From: Marinobacterium jannaschii DSM 6295
GTDB lineage: Bacteria; Pseudomonadota; Gammaproteobacteria; Pseudomonadales; Balneatricaceae
Assembly: GCF_000620085.1 (NCBI RefSeq)
Contig: NZ_KK211064.1
Coordinates: forward strand, 232,272 to 296,271
Length of the DNA stretch: 64,000 nucleotides
Direction: 5' to 3'
The translations under genes were made by a program, and so were the position numbers. A model generated the notes under the pieces. That model searched no databases. It had not been told where the DNA came from and saw only the letters and a program-made list of their open reading frames with translations. Shown here in pieces: positions 43,640-53,813 of the stretch (position 1 is the first letter of the stretch; every line of letters starts with the position of its first letter).

Positions 43640-45274
43640 ATGGACGTGGTAACCTCAGAATTGTTCCTACAGCTCAAACAACCGCTGTTGGTACTGAACG
43701 GAGCTGAAGGGCAATCAGTGCAGGCCAATAGCGCGGCTCAGCAACTGCTCGGCATTAGTGATCCCGACCTGACTAAAGCCCCGTTCTGGAACCCTGAAAT
43801 CGCCCTCCAGCTGAATCAGCCTGCTGTTGCCGGTCGCAAAGAGATCGGCTTCGGTGGCTGCCGGCTGTGTTGTGAATACTCCCCGATCAGCCATCCCGAA
43901 GGTCACTGCCTGGTGATTATGCTCAGCCAGCCCGGCAGCCTGACTCAGGACCTGCAGAGCTTCAGCCATATCATCGACAGCCTGGGGGCGTACGTATACT
44001 GCAAAGACAATAACTACCGTTACACCTTTGCCAATCATGAGGTATGCGAGCTGTTCGGCCAGCCCATGAGCCAGATTGTCGGTTGTACCGACGACCGGTT
44101 CTTTGGTGAGCAAAGTGCCAGAAAACTGATCGAAGAGAGCGACCGCCAGGTGATTGAGGGCGGGCAGGTGATCCGCCGGGAAGAGATTGTTTATATCCCG
44201 CCACTGGATGAATACCGCACTTATCTGACGGTCAAAAAGCCCCTCTATGACCAGGATGGCAATATCAATGGCCTGTTTGGTATCTCTACCGATATCAGCG
44301 GCCAGAAGCTGATCCAGCAGCAGCTCTATCAGAGCGAAACCAAGCTCACCGCCATCCTCAACAATGTCGGCTCCTGCATCTTTATCAAAGACCGTGACTG
44401 CCGTTTTACCTATATGAATCGCAAAACCGAGCAGGTGTTTGGCGCCACGGCAGACGCGGTACTGGGACTGACCGTGCTGGATATTCTCGGCGCTGAAGGT
44501 GAGGAGATGTACCGCACCGACAGGCAGGTGTTTGAGCAGGGAGCGGCCGTCAAGGTACTGGAAAGCTTTAACGCTCCTCAGGGGGAGCAGCACTTCTGGA
44601 CGGAAAAAGTCCCGATGCGCAATGCCGAAGGCGAACTCGATGCCTATATCGGTATCGCCACCGATATCACCGACCAGGTGGAGCTGGAACGCAAATTAAC
44701 CGATACCAATCGGGTGCTGCAACACCAGGTGGCCCAGGTCACCCAGCTGACCGACCGGCTGCACCAGCAGGCCAACCGTGATCCCCTGACCCAGCTGTAT
44801 AACCGCCGTTACCTCGATGCCAGCCGGCAGGAACTGATCGCCGACGCCAGTCGCCGGGATCAGCTCACCCTGCTGCTGATCGATATGGACCACTTCAAGC
44901 GTATCAATGACGAACTGGGTCACCAGACCGGCGATGACGTCCTGCAGCTGCTGGCCGACGTATTACAGCAGGGCTGCCGCAGCAGCGACCTGGTCTGCCG
45001 CTACGGCGGTGAGGAATTTATCGTCGCCATGCCTGCCACCACCACCGAAGACGCCCGCAGGAAAGCCGAACAGCTGCGTCATCAATACTGCCAGGCTGCT
45101 TTTGCTCTGCTGCCTGAGGGCTGGCACAGCACCTTCTCTGTCGGCATTGCCAGCTACCCACAGCACGGGGAAAACTTCGAGCAAGTGGTGAAAAGCGCCG
45201 ACCGCGCACTGTACCGGGCAAAAGCCGAAGGGCGGGATCGGGTGGTGTGTGCTGAGTTGGTTAGAGAAGAGTAG
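43640..45274 (+). CDS. PAS-PAS-GGDEF diguanylate cyclase
   Basis: A 544-residue soluble protein. A short N-terminal segment is followed by two PAS/PAC units (about residues 100-220 and 225-350; each has the pattern YxDNNYRYTFAN or FIKDRDCRFTYMNRKTEQVF and ends with GxxTDITxQ). The GGDEF domain is at about 370-535, with active site GGEEF near residue 456 and an RSSD inhibitory site five residues upstream. PAS domains may bind a small ligand or cofactor; no cofactor-binding residue is evident. It starts at ATG 43640, with an alternative GTG one codon earlier. Confidence 0.93.
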   Translation: MDVVTSELFLQLKQPLLVLNGAEGQSVQANSAAQQLLGISDPDLTKAPFWNPEIALQLNQPAVAGRKEIGFGGCRLCCEYSPISHPEGHCLVIMLSQPGSLTQDLQSFSHIIDSLGAYVYCKDNNYRYTFANHEVCELFGQPMSQIVGCTDDRFFGEQSARKLIEESDRQVIEGGQVIRREEIVYIPPLDEYRTYLTVKKPLYDQDGNINGLFGISTDISGQKLIQQQLYQSETKLTAILNNVGSCIFIKDRDCRFTYMNRKTEQVFGATADAVLGLTVLDILGAEGEEMYRTDRQVFEQGAAVKVLESFNAPQGEQHFWTEKVPMRNAEGELDAYIGIATDITDQVELERKLTDTNRVLQHQVAQVTQLTDRLHQQANRDPLTQLYNRRYLDASRQELIADASRRDQLTLLLIDMDHFKRINDELGHQTGDDVLQLLADVLQQGCRSSDLVCRYGGEEFIVAMPATTTEDARRKAEQLRHQYCQAAFALLPEGWHSTFSVGIASYPQHGENFEQVVKSADRALYRAKAEGRDRVVCAELVREE

Positions 45275-45365
45275 AGCGAGCATGTAAACTGCTGCGCGTA
45301 GTCGTGCACTCGCCTTGTCCGGTTTGAGTGTTTAAGTTTTTACAGGGATTGGTAACGGTTAGCGC

Positions 45366-48300
45366 ATGCAGCAAGTCGGTATTTACGAACAACTGATCAC
45401 TCAGTTGCTTCAATCAAAGTTAGACCAGCAGAAATTTTATATTGGAGAACGCACGTTGGAGGCGGCGGAAGCCTCTGTGTGGTTATCCCGCTTCCTGACT
45501 CAGATATTGGAGTATGCTCTTAGCGCGGTGCCTTCAGGAGAAGGCCGATTAACGCAACAGATTGAGCTCTCGAACCAGTTGTTACTGTGGTTAAAAGATA
45601 AAGTCGCTGACAGTGGCTTTATTGAGGAGAATCTAGTCGATACCCAGGGGCGAATTCTTACAGCTCTTTATGAATTAGATAATCCAATTGCGGCCAGTCT
45701 AGATCAGTATGTAAAAGAGGTATTTCCTTTAACGGGTTTGACGCAAAGTGAGCTTTTTTGTGGCAGTAATGCGGGTTTGTCTCTTGAAACAGAGCTAAAG
45801 CGAGAAATTCTATCTTCAGATAAAATTTATTGGTTGGTGTCTTTCATCAAATGGGCGGGTATTCGGATTTTTCGACGAGAACTTGAAGATTTCACCCGTA
45901 GTGGTCGCGAACTGAAGGTTATTACCACCTCTTATATGGGGGCCACTGATGCCAAAGCGGTAGAGTTCTTAGCCAGTCTCCCGAATACCGAAGTTAAGCT
46001 CAGCTATAATACTCAACGAGAAAGGCTGCACGCGAAAAGTTACCTGTTCCTGCGCGATACCGGTTTTCATACCGGTTACATTGGTTCGTCAAATTTATCT
46101 CACTCAGCACTGACCAGCGGCTTGGAGTGGAATCTCAAAATCACCTCACAAGAGATTCCGCATATCATTGATAAGTCCCTGAATACCTTCGAAACTTACT
46201 GGCAATCAACAGACTTTGAAGCGTTCGACGGTCAAGCAAAAAGCCAGCAAAAACTCATTCAGGCCCTTGCGCAAGCGAAAGGCACGAGACGGATCAACCA
46301 TCACATTACTTTGATATTAAGCCTTTTCCTCATCAACAAGAGATGCTCGAACAACTTTCAGTTGAACGGCATGTGCATAACCGCTATCGAAACCTTGTCG
46401 TTGCGGCGACAGGCACCGGTAAAACGTTAATCTCAGCCTTTGACTTCGCTCGGTTATTGAAAGCTAAGCCGGATGCGAAGTTTCTATATATTGCCCATCG
46501 TGAGGAAATTCTCAGACAGGCAAGGCTTGCTTATCAAGGCGTGCTAAAAAACTCCGGCTTCGGGGAGCTGTGGGTGGGTAATACCAAGCCTCAGCACTAT
46601 AACCAGCTATTCATGTCCGTACAGACGGCAAATAGCCAGTTAAGTAATATGCGCCTGAGTGCTGATTTCTATGACTATATTGTGATTGATGAAGTCCATC
46701 ATATTGCAGCCAGTAGTTATCGAGCCGTATTAGATGCTTTTGATCCGGAGATACTGGTCGGACTTACCGCGACACCGGAGCGCCACGATGGCAGTGATAT
46801 CTTGAATGATTTTTGTGGTGTGATCGCGGCTGAACTGCGTCTGCCTGAAGCGATTAACCGCCGCCACCTATGCCCTTTTCAGTACTTTGCGGTTGATGAT
46901 GATACGGATCTTAGAGATATAAGCTGGAAGCAAGGGCGCTATGATATTGCTCAGCTCACCAAGCTCTATACGCATAATCAAGCGCGCGTTGAGAAGATCT
47001 ACCAGAGCTTGGCCGAAACGGTGACTGAGCTTAGTAAGATCAAAGCACTGGCTTTCTGTGTCAGTCGCGAACATGCGGCTTATATGACCAAGCAGTTTCT
47101 GATCAAGAATGTACGCTGTGACATTCTGACCAGTGACAATAGTCAGGAGCGTCAGGCCAAGCAGCAGGCGCTTAGATCAGGCGAGATTAACGTACTGTTT
47201 GTGGTGGATATCTTCAATGAGGGTGTTGATATCCCGGAAGTCGATACCTTGCTCTTCCTGCGACCCACTGAGAGTCTGACTATTTTCTTACAGCAGCTAG
47301 GCCGAGGCTTACGTTTAGCGGACGATAAAGACTGTTGCACAGTACTCGATTTTGTCGGCAACTCCCGCCCCGAGTATGACTTCTCGCAGAAATTTCGCGC
47401 TTTAGTGGGTAAGACCAATCAGGCGATCAGCAGAGAAATACAACAAGGTTTTCCACATGCCCCTTTGGGATGTCGGATTGAGCTGACCAAGCAAACCCAA
47501 GAATTGATCTTACGGAATATTCGCCAAGCGACAGTGAACAAAAACCGCTTGCTGGGATTGATTCGAAGCTTTGATAGCCACTCTGATCTTCCACTGGCAT
47601 TGCAGAACTTTCTCAAGCTCAATCCCAATGTTTCTTTAGAAGATGTTTATAAAATTGGCAGTTGGTCTGAGCTGGTTTCAGCCGCGAAGGCGAATGAGGT
47701 TGGTGAAGCGTCCAGCGAGTCTGTGCGCAAAGCGTATCGTCGAGCGATTAATACCCGTTTACTGAGCTGTGACTGCTTCGGCTATTTAAGCTTCTTAAGG
47801 CAGTTGTGTGATCAGCATTTTGAGCTGACACCAGAGATGGATCAAACCATGGCGTTGATGTGCCATTACGATTTCTGGCAATGCAACGGCGACAAGGGCG
47901 AGTTTGCCTCTTTGCAGCAGAGCCTGAAGGCCCTCGACAATGACGAATTGCGAGGAGAACTCAGTGATGTCTTAACACTACTGATCAATCGGATTCATCA
48001 TGAGCAGCTGCCGATGCCCTCAATGGTAGGTAATCCTCTACAGCTGCATGCACGCTATGCCCGTGAACAGATCTTGGTGGGCTTTGGCGTGTCGACGTTC
48101 GAAAAACAGTCGACGGCCCGTGAGGGCGTTCTGGTAATACAGGATCAGAATATTGAGCTGCTCTTTGTCACATTGAATAAATGTGAAAAGCAGTTTTCGC
48201 CCACCACTATGTATCACGATTACGCTATCAGTGAGAGGCTGTTCCATTGGCAATCCCAGAACAGTGCTAGGCCTGAGCGTGGCAAGGGTTTGAGTTACAT

Positions 48301-48508
48301 TGAGCAGGCTGAACCTGGTAAACGAATCTTCCTGTTTGTTCGTGAGCAAGCAGAAGACGAAAACCGTCGCACTATGGGGTTTGTTAACTTTGGTGAGGTT
48401 CGCTACGTTTCGCACACGGGTAGTCAGCCGATGAGTATCACTTGGCAACTCGATTACCCGATGCCTACTTTCTTATGGAAGGAAGCCGCAAAGCTCGCTT
48501 CAGCTTAG
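45366..48508 (+). pseudogene. PLD-nuclease / DEAD-box helicase / DUF3427 protein, split by a frameshift
   Basis: Two overlapping frames together encode a ~1,047-residue protein of one known architecture. The first (45366-46430) carries a phospholipase-D-type nuclease domain with H222 and K224 in RLHAKSYLF and GSSNLS. The second holds a superfamily 2 helicase (Walker A ATGTGKT, box II DEVHH, motif VI QLGRGLR) and a C-terminal DUF3427 domain. Homology crosses frames near 46283: in the downstream frame the codons read YFDIKPFPHQQE directly before the annotated second start. A one-base deletion (restoring GGCCACGAG) joins them perfectly. Codon use and AT content are unlike the flanks, indicating transfer. 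It is likely a defence gene, now broken unless this is an assembly error. Confidence 0.85.
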
Positions 48509-48590
48509 GCGGTCAGACAGAAGTGCTTGAACCTCCAGCCCCTATAGCTTTTACAATAGCGCCACTTTTCAAATTTCAGGATGGTCTTGA

Positions 48591-49046
48591 ATGACTGAGC
48601 AACAAACTAAGGTTGCCGGGGCGGGTTCTGGCTGGCTGCTGATCGCCTGGCTGCTGGCGCTGCTGTCTACGCTGGCGGCGTTGTTTATTGGTGAGGTGAT
48701 GGGGCAGATGCCCTGTACCTTGTGCTGGTATCAGCGTATCTGCATGTTTCCGTTGGCGTTGATTCTGGGCGTGGCGGTGATGCGCAATGATAGCGCGGTG
48801 CATGCCTATGCTGTGCCGCTGGCGCTGATCGGATTTGTTATCGCCGGTTACCATTCGCTGTTGTACGGCGGCCTGATTGAGGCACCGCTGGTGCCTTGTA
48901 GCCAGGGTAGCGACTGCTCGGGCGAGGGGATGACGCTGTTTGGCGTGCTGCCGATCCCTTATCTGGCGGTGCTGGCCTTTGCGGCTATCACGGCCCTGCT
49001 CTGTTTTGATCTTAAGCTGCGCGCAACCCGGAGGAATGAAGTATGA
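48591..49046 (+). CDS. dsbB: DsbB-family disulfide bond formation protein
   Basis: A 151-residue inner-membrane protein with four helices. The two cysteine pairs needed for quinone-linked oxidation are present: C42/C45 in MPCTLCWYQRI at the first periplasmic loop and C103/C109 in LVPCSQGSDCS at the second. It reoxidises a DsbA partner and passes electrons to quinone. The stop overlaps the next gene (ATGA), which encodes a DsbA-like protein, so the pair forms a dedicated oxidation system. Confidence 0.9.
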   Translation: MTEQQTKVAGAGSGWLLIAWLLALLSTLAALFIGEVMGQMPCTLCWYQRICMFPLALILGVAVMRNDSAVHAYAVPLALIGFVIAGYHSLLYGGLIEAPLVPCSQGSDCSGEGMTLFGVLPIPYLAVLAFAAITALLCFDLKLRATRRNEV

Positions 49047-49678
49047 CGCGACAGAAACTGGTTTTATCGATTACGGTACTGGCGATTGTCGCCTTTGCCG
49101 CTGCGGCGATCTGGTGGCAGCAGCATCAGACATCCCAGGGCACTCAGGTTGAGGCGCAATTGCTGGAGCGTAGCTACTCGCCGTCGCTGGGGCCTGCCGA
49201 TGCCAGGGTGACGATCGTGGAGTTCTTTGATCCGGCCTGCGAGACCTGCCGGGCGATCTATCCTTATGTGAAGCAGATCATGGCGCAGTATCCCGACGAT
49301 GTGCGTCTGGTGCTGCGTTACACCACCTTCCATCAGGGTTCTGATGAGGTGGTGCGGATTCTGGAAGCGGCGCGACGTCAGGAGCTGTTCCTGCCGGTAC
49401 TGGAGGTGGTGCTGGCGCGTCAGTCGCAGTGGGCATCGCATGGTGCGCCGGATCTGTCCAAGGCCTGGGAGGCGGCGGCGCTGGTCGGGCTGGATATTAA
49501 GCAGGCGCGGGCGGTGATGATGTCAGCGGAGATCAGCGCGGTGCTGGCGCAGGATGCTGCGGGTGTTGAGGCGGTGGGGGTGGAGAAGACGCCGACCTTC
49601 TTCGTCAATGGCAAGCCGTTGCTGACCTTTGGCGTCGAACCGCTGGTTAAGTTGGTACAAAGCGAGCTGGCGCAGTAA
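49043..49678 (+). CDS. DsbA-family thioredoxin-fold protein, membrane-anchored
   Basis: A 211-residue protein with an N-terminal hydrophobic helix (about residues 6-24) serving as signal or anchor, then a thioredoxin-fold domain with active site C66-E-T-C69 in FFDPACETCRAIYP. A cis-proline segment VEKTPTFFVNGKP follows late in the domain. It resembles the DsbA/Com1 group (thioredoxin_4). Being translationally coupled to dsbB, it is the likely electron donor to it. Periplasmic. Confidence 0.9.
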   Translation: MTRQKLVLSITVLAIVAFAAAAIWWQQHQTSQGTQVEAQLLERSYSPSLGPADARVTIVEFFDPACETCRAIYPYVKQIMAQYPDDVRLVLRYTTFHQGSDEVVRILEAARRQELFLPVLEVVLARQSQWASHGAPDLSKAWEAAALVGLDIKQARAVMMSAEISAVLAQDAAGVEAVGVEKTPTFFVNGKPLLTFGVEPLVKLVQSELAQ

Positions 49679-49921
49679 TCCGGCTGTTCACAACTTAAGT
49701 TATCCACTGCCTGACAATAAGTCGCCCCTGACCCGGGTGGCTTTGTTGTTTTCGCCGCCCGGCGATCCACGCTGTGCATAAGTATGTTATCCACTGGGAG
49801 GATGATCCGCCCCTGAGTTTTTGTCATAGCTGAATGCGAAATAGTCGTTTGTGGCTGTTGCCGGAATGCCGTTTGATCGAGCCTGAATCATTGGCTCTGA
49901 AATCCGAACGGGGAGAACGCT

Positions 49922-51271
49922 ATGGGTGCTGGGGATAACGCTGGATATCGTATTGAGACCGACCTGATCGGGCCGGTAAAAGTGCCTGTGGATGCGCTTT
50001 ATGGTGGCCAGACCCAGCGCGCGATCGATCTTTATCCACTCAAGGGCGAAAAGTCGCTGGCGGATTATCCACAGCTGCTGCGGGCGATACTGCAGGTGAA
50101 GCAGGCGGCAACCCTGGCTAACCTGGAAAATGGCGAGCTGGCGGCTGACATTGCCGGGGCAATGCTGGCGGCGATCGATCGGTTGCTGGCCGAAATGCCG
50201 CGGGATCAGTTTCCGGTACACGCCTTCCACGGTGGTGGCGGTGTCTCCACCAATATGAACGTCAACGAGGTGATCGCTAACCTGGCCAACCGCGATCACT
50301 TTGGCCAGCCACCGGGCAGCTATGCTCCGGTGCATCCCAATGATCACGCTAACCTGAATAATTCCACCTCCGATGCCCAGAGCAGCGCCTGCCATATGGC
50401 GGTGATCAGCCAGTGGCAGGGGATGCAGGGGGCGCTGGATCTGCTGGCTGCGACCTTCGATGACCAGGCTGAAAGCTGGCAGCATGTGCAGAAGATCTCC
50501 CGCACCTGCCTGCAGGATGCGGTGGAGATCAGCTACGGCGACTTTTACAGCGGTTATGCCAGCCTTGTGAAGCGCAACCGTGACCGTCTGGCCGCCGATG
50601 TGGAGGCACTCTATGCGGTGAATCTGGGCGGCAATATTATCGGCCGTAAGGGAGACTGCTCCGAGGCGTTTCTCGACAACTCGATGCAGCATCTGAATGC
50701 GGTGCTGGGCAGCGATAAGTACCGCCGCAGTGACAACCTGTTTGATGCCTCGCAGAACCATGATGAGCTGATCCGGGTAGCGAGTGGGCTGGACCAGCTG
50801 GCGCGCGGCCTGATCCGCATCGCCAAGGATATCCGCCTGATGGCTTCGGGACCGCAGACCGGCCTGTCGGAGCTGATCCTGCCTGCGGTGCAGCCCGGCT
50901 CTTCGGCGATGCCGGGCAAGGTGAATCCGACCATCCCGGAATACCTGATCCACTGTGCGATGCAGGCCAGTGGCCGCTGTCATACCGCGCTGATGACTCA
51001 TGACCATGGCGAGCTGGATTACAGTCCCTGGCAGGCGCTGGTGGTGAATAACATTCTCGATGCAATGTCAGTGCTGCAGGGCGGTATTGAGGTGTTCGTG
51101 CGGCACTGTCTGGCCGGTATCGAGCCGAATATCGAGCGTAACCACGCCAATGTAAACACCCTGATTCCGACCATCATCCGTCTTAAGCAGCAGAAGGGCT
51201 ATTCGTTTGCCTCTAAGGTGTTTAAGGAATCGGGTGGCGATCTTGAGGTGATCCGTAGCTTTATCGAGTAG
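49922..51271 (+). CDS. aspA: Aspartate ammonia-lyase-type fumarase/aspartase superfamily enzyme
   Basis: A 449-residue lyase. The superfamily signature GSSAMPGKVNPTIPE is at about residues 326-340, with the catalytic serine in its flexible loop. The N-terminus (GYRIETDLIGPVKVPVDALYGGQTQRA) matches the aspartase/fumarase C lineage. Aspartase converts aspartate to fumarate and ammonia. At 449 residues it is slightly shorter than E. coli AspA (478), and substrate residues were not checked, so a related lyase specificity is possible. Confidence 0.8.
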   Translation: MGAGDNAGYRIETDLIGPVKVPVDALYGGQTQRAIDLYPLKGEKSLADYPQLLRAILQVKQAATLANLENGELAADIAGAMLAAIDRLLAEMPRDQFPVHAFHGGGGVSTNMNVNEVIANLANRDHFGQPPGSYAPVHPNDHANLNNSTSDAQSSACHMAVISQWQGMQGALDLLAATFDDQAESWQHVQKISRTCLQDAVEISYGDFYSGYASLVKRNRDRLAADVEALYAVNLGGNIIGRKGDCSEAFLDNSMQHLNAVLGSDKYRRSDNLFDASQNHDELIRVASGLDQLARGLIRIAKDIRLMASGPQTGLSELILPAVQPGSSAMPGKVNPTIPEYLIHCAMQASGRCHTALMTHDHGELDYSPWQALVVNNILDAMSVLQGGIEVFVRHCLAGIEPNIERNHANVNTLIPTIIRLKQQKGYSFASKVFKESGGDLEVIRSFIE

Positions 51272-51579
51272 CGGAAACCTCCGGTCGCGTCAGGGTTCTT
51301 AGTCATCACCGCTTTGTGTGGTTTTCCGTGGGTTTCGCTCTGCTCAACACCAGGCTACAAGGTGCCAGTTGTCGGGGCGTTGCCAAGCATGAGTTTTTGT
51401 CAGTCTTGAGTGCGCTAATGTCAATTGTGGCGCTGCGCGCCCCTTCCTAAGATGGCTCTATGAAAAGGTTGGCTGAGCGCCGCCTGTGCATCGAAGTTTT
51501 ATGCTTTTCCCCGGCGAGTGGCCAGCGGGAAAACATATTCGTGTCCCGCAAACACAATTATTCAGAACAGGAACATGAA
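51272..51579. other. 308-bp intergenic region upstream of the aldehyde dehydrogenase
   Basis: The downstream reading frame stays open back to 51460, but composition and lack of family similarity argue that this part is leader. A ribosome site AGGA lies just before 51580. No other feature seen. Confidence 0.6.
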
Positions 51580-53079
51580 ATGAGCAACAATATTCCACTG
51601 GCCTGGGCCCAGGAATGGCTGGCTACGCCAAAGCAGCAGTATATCAACGGTGAATGGGTTGATGGCGCCAGCGCTGAGAGCTGGGCGGTGAAGAACCCGG
51701 CTAACGGCGAAACCCTGTGCAGCTTCCCGATCGCCGATGCCGACCAGGTTGAGCAGACCGCCGCGATCGCCAACCAGCGTCACCAGGCTGGCAGCTGGAG
51801 CAAGGTCAGCCGCACCGAGCGCGCCAACCTGCTGCGCGAGATCGCCCGCCTGATCCGTGAAAACGTCGAGAAGCTGGCGTTGCTGGAAACCCTGCCTAAC
51901 GGAAAATTGTTCTCTGAGTCGATGGCCGACGATATCCCGACCTGTGCCGATATCTTCGACTACTACGCGGGCTGGACCGACAAGTACTACGGCGAAACCT
52001 CCCCGGTGGAAGATGGCTTCCTTAACTACACCCTGCAGGAGCCGGTCGGCGTTTGCGGCCTGATCGCACCGTGGAACTTCCCGCTGTATCAGGCGAGCCT
52101 GAAGATCGCGCCGGCCCTGGCGATGGGTAACACGGTGATCATCAAGCCGTCCGAGTACACGCCGCTGACCACCATCTTCCTGATGGAGCTGATCGACCGT
52201 GAGCTGGATATCCCGGCCGGTGTGTTGAACATGCTGCTGACCGATGGCAAGAACGCCAACCAGCTGACCCTGAGCCACAACGTACACAAGGTCTCCTTCA
52301 CCGGCAGCACCGGCGTTGGCCGCAAGATCGTGCAGAACTCCGGTGCCTCCAACCTGAAAGCGGCGACGCTGGAGCTGGGCGGCAAGTCGCCATGCATCTT
52401 CTTCGAAGACACCCCGGACCTGGACGGCGCTATCGACCGTGCCTTCACCGTGATGTTCTCCCACAAGGGCGAGAAGTGCTCTGAGCCGACCCGCTTCCTG
52501 ATCCACGACAGCATCTACGACTACGTGCTGGATAAGCTGATCACCAAGGCGGAAGCGATCAAGTGTGGCGATCCGCTGGCGGAAGGCGTTGACCAGGGCC
52601 CGCAGTGCAACGAAGTCCAGTTCAACAAGATCATGGAATATATCGAGATCGGTAAGACTGAAGCCAATCTGGTTGCCGGTGGTTATGCCGATACCGAAGG
52701 CGACAACGCCAACGGTTTCTTTATCCGTCCGACCATCTTCTCCGATGTGGATCCGAATGCCCGTATCGCCCAGGAAGAGATCTTTGGTCCGGTACTGAGC
52801 TGCATCCGTTTCAACACCACTGAGGAAGCGGTCGCGATCGCTAACAGCACTGAGTACGGCCTGGCGGCAGGTATCTATACCGCTGACGTTTCCCGCGCTC
52901 ATCGTGTGGCGGAGCAGCTGGACGCCGGTATGCTGTTTATCAACCGTTATGGCTGCTACGGCCTGGCGGCCCCGTTCGGCGGCTTCAAGCAGAGCGGCTG
53001 GGGTAAGGAGATGGCGATCCACTCGCTGGCGTCCTACACCAAGAACAAGGGTGTCTGGGTTTACTACGGCGACGCCTGA
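51580..53079 (+). CDS. NAD(P)-dependent aldehyde dehydrogenase (betaine-aldehyde-dehydrogenase-like)
   Basis: A 499-residue enzyme starting at 51580. The general base is E265 in LELGGKSP and the catalytic cysteine is C300 in GEKCSEPT, with the expected 35-residue spacing. The cofactor loop FTGSTGVGRKI and the C-terminal FGGFKQSGWG segment are present. It is closest to gamma-aminobutyraldehyde/betaine-aldehyde dehydrogenases. A BCCT transporter remnant begins directly at its stop codon, consistent with a former osmolyte or quaternary-amine operon. The aldehyde is unproven. Confidence 0.9.
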   Translation: MSNNIPLAWAQEWLATPKQQYINGEWVDGASAESWAVKNPANGETLCSFPIADADQVEQTAAIANQRHQAGSWSKVSRTERANLLREIARLIRENVEKLALLETLPNGKLFSESMADDIPTCADIFDYYAGWTDKYYGETSPVEDGFLNYTLQEPVGVCGLIAPWNFPLYQASLKIAPALAMGNTVIIKPSEYTPLTTIFLMELIDRELDIPAGVLNMLLTDGKNANQLTLSHNVHKVSFTGSTGVGRKIVQNSGASNLKAATLELGGKSPCIFFEDTPDLDGAIDRAFTVMFSHKGEKCSEPTRFLIHDSIYDYVLDKLITKAEAIKCGDPLAEGVDQGPQCNEVQFNKIMEYIEIGKTEANLVAGGYADTEGDNANGFFIRPTIFSDVDPNARIAQEEIFGPVLSCIRFNTTEEAVAIANSTEYGLAAGIYTADVSRAHRVAEQLDAGMLFINRYGCYGLAAPFGGFKQSGWGKEMAIHSLASYTKNKGVWVYYGDA

Positions 53080-53471
53080 TCAGCGCGCTGTTTATCTTCG
53101 CCTGCTTTATCACCTTTATCACAGCAGCGGACTCCAACACCGATGCCATCGGTGGCCTCTGCACCAAGGGAGTGGATGCCGAGCACCTGAAATCCCCGTT
53201 GTGGGTAAAAGCCTGCTGGGGTAGCGCGATCGCCTTCGTGGCCTGGATCAGTGCCAGCTATATCGGCGTTAACGGTGTGAAGATGCTGTTCAATCTGTCC
53301 GGTGTGCCGGGCATGCTGATCGTGGTGGCGTCTGCCTTTGCCTTCATCAAGATGGCACAGCGGGTGGAGGTCAACGGCCAGACCGTTGAGCTGAAACAGG
53401 ACGCGCTGGCTGCGCTGGAGAGCGGCCAGCCGGCAAGCCAGACCTCGGCGGCGCAGGGGGCTGCGTCTTAA
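53080..53471 (+). pseudogene. BCCT-family transporter, C-terminal remnant
   Basis: Read in the frame of 53172, the sequence from about 53076 gives ISALFIFACFITFITAADS followed by NTDAIGGLCTKGVDAEHLKS, the conserved final part of betaine/carnitine/choline transporters. Two more helices and a hydrophilic tail ending SQTSAAQGAAS follow. The first ~80% of the gene is missing, and the homology begins within 3 bp of the aldehyde dehydrogenase stop, so a deletion fused the two. No start codon serves the full remnant, although a GTG at 53172 could start 99 residues. Non-functional as a transporter. Confidence 0.82.
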
Positions 53472-53813
53472 GCTAAGCCCTGTCGACAGGGAGGGAAATG
53501 CGTTACCGGCTTCCCTTCCCCCGGCGGTGTTGTGACCGCCACTTCTCGCCTAAGGCGGTACCGTGCAAGCGGTCCGCCTTCAGGCAGTAGCAGCGTGCTG
53601 TTTTTTGTGAAGTGGCTTCGCAGACACTTTGCCGCTCTGCTGCCGGTTGCACCAGGCGGGAATCTTCTGCCTGTCGGTATCCAGGCTCTGCTGTTGGACA
53701 CTGTAGCCTGTCGGTAGCGGCTACGGTGGGTTGGCACCCCTATGGTTCTTGCTTCTACTCTGTTGTGAAGTGCAACTTCGCCCCGCGCTGCGGGGCTTTT
53801 TTTCGCCTGTGGC
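53472..53813. other. 342-bp non-coding region rich in hairpins
   Basis: Contains a long imperfect hairpin (AAGGCGG at 53552 with CCGCCTT at 53574, extended by GCCT/AGGC), a small one (GAAGT/ACTTC at 53766-53778) and the terminator at 53780. No gene recognised. Confidence 0.65.
53780..53803 (+). terminator. Rho-independent terminator
   Basis: GCCCCGC - GCT - GCGGGGC followed by seven T. It would end transcripts running from the aldehyde dehydrogenase/BCCT remnant and separates them from the convergent ectoine operon. Confidence 0.85.

Noticed and set aside
46277-46343. Programmed -1 frameshift in the PLD-helicase gene
   Set aside because: The crossing region has only a short GCGAAAG, not a classical slippery heptamer with a clear downstream structure. 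A one-base deletion explains the data more simply.
45366-48508. Mokosh type II-like defence protein
   Set aside because: It shares the helicase-plus-PLD idea, but here the PLD domain is N-terminal, the helicase is DEAD/DEAH-type and a DUF3427 domain ends the protein. This is a different family.
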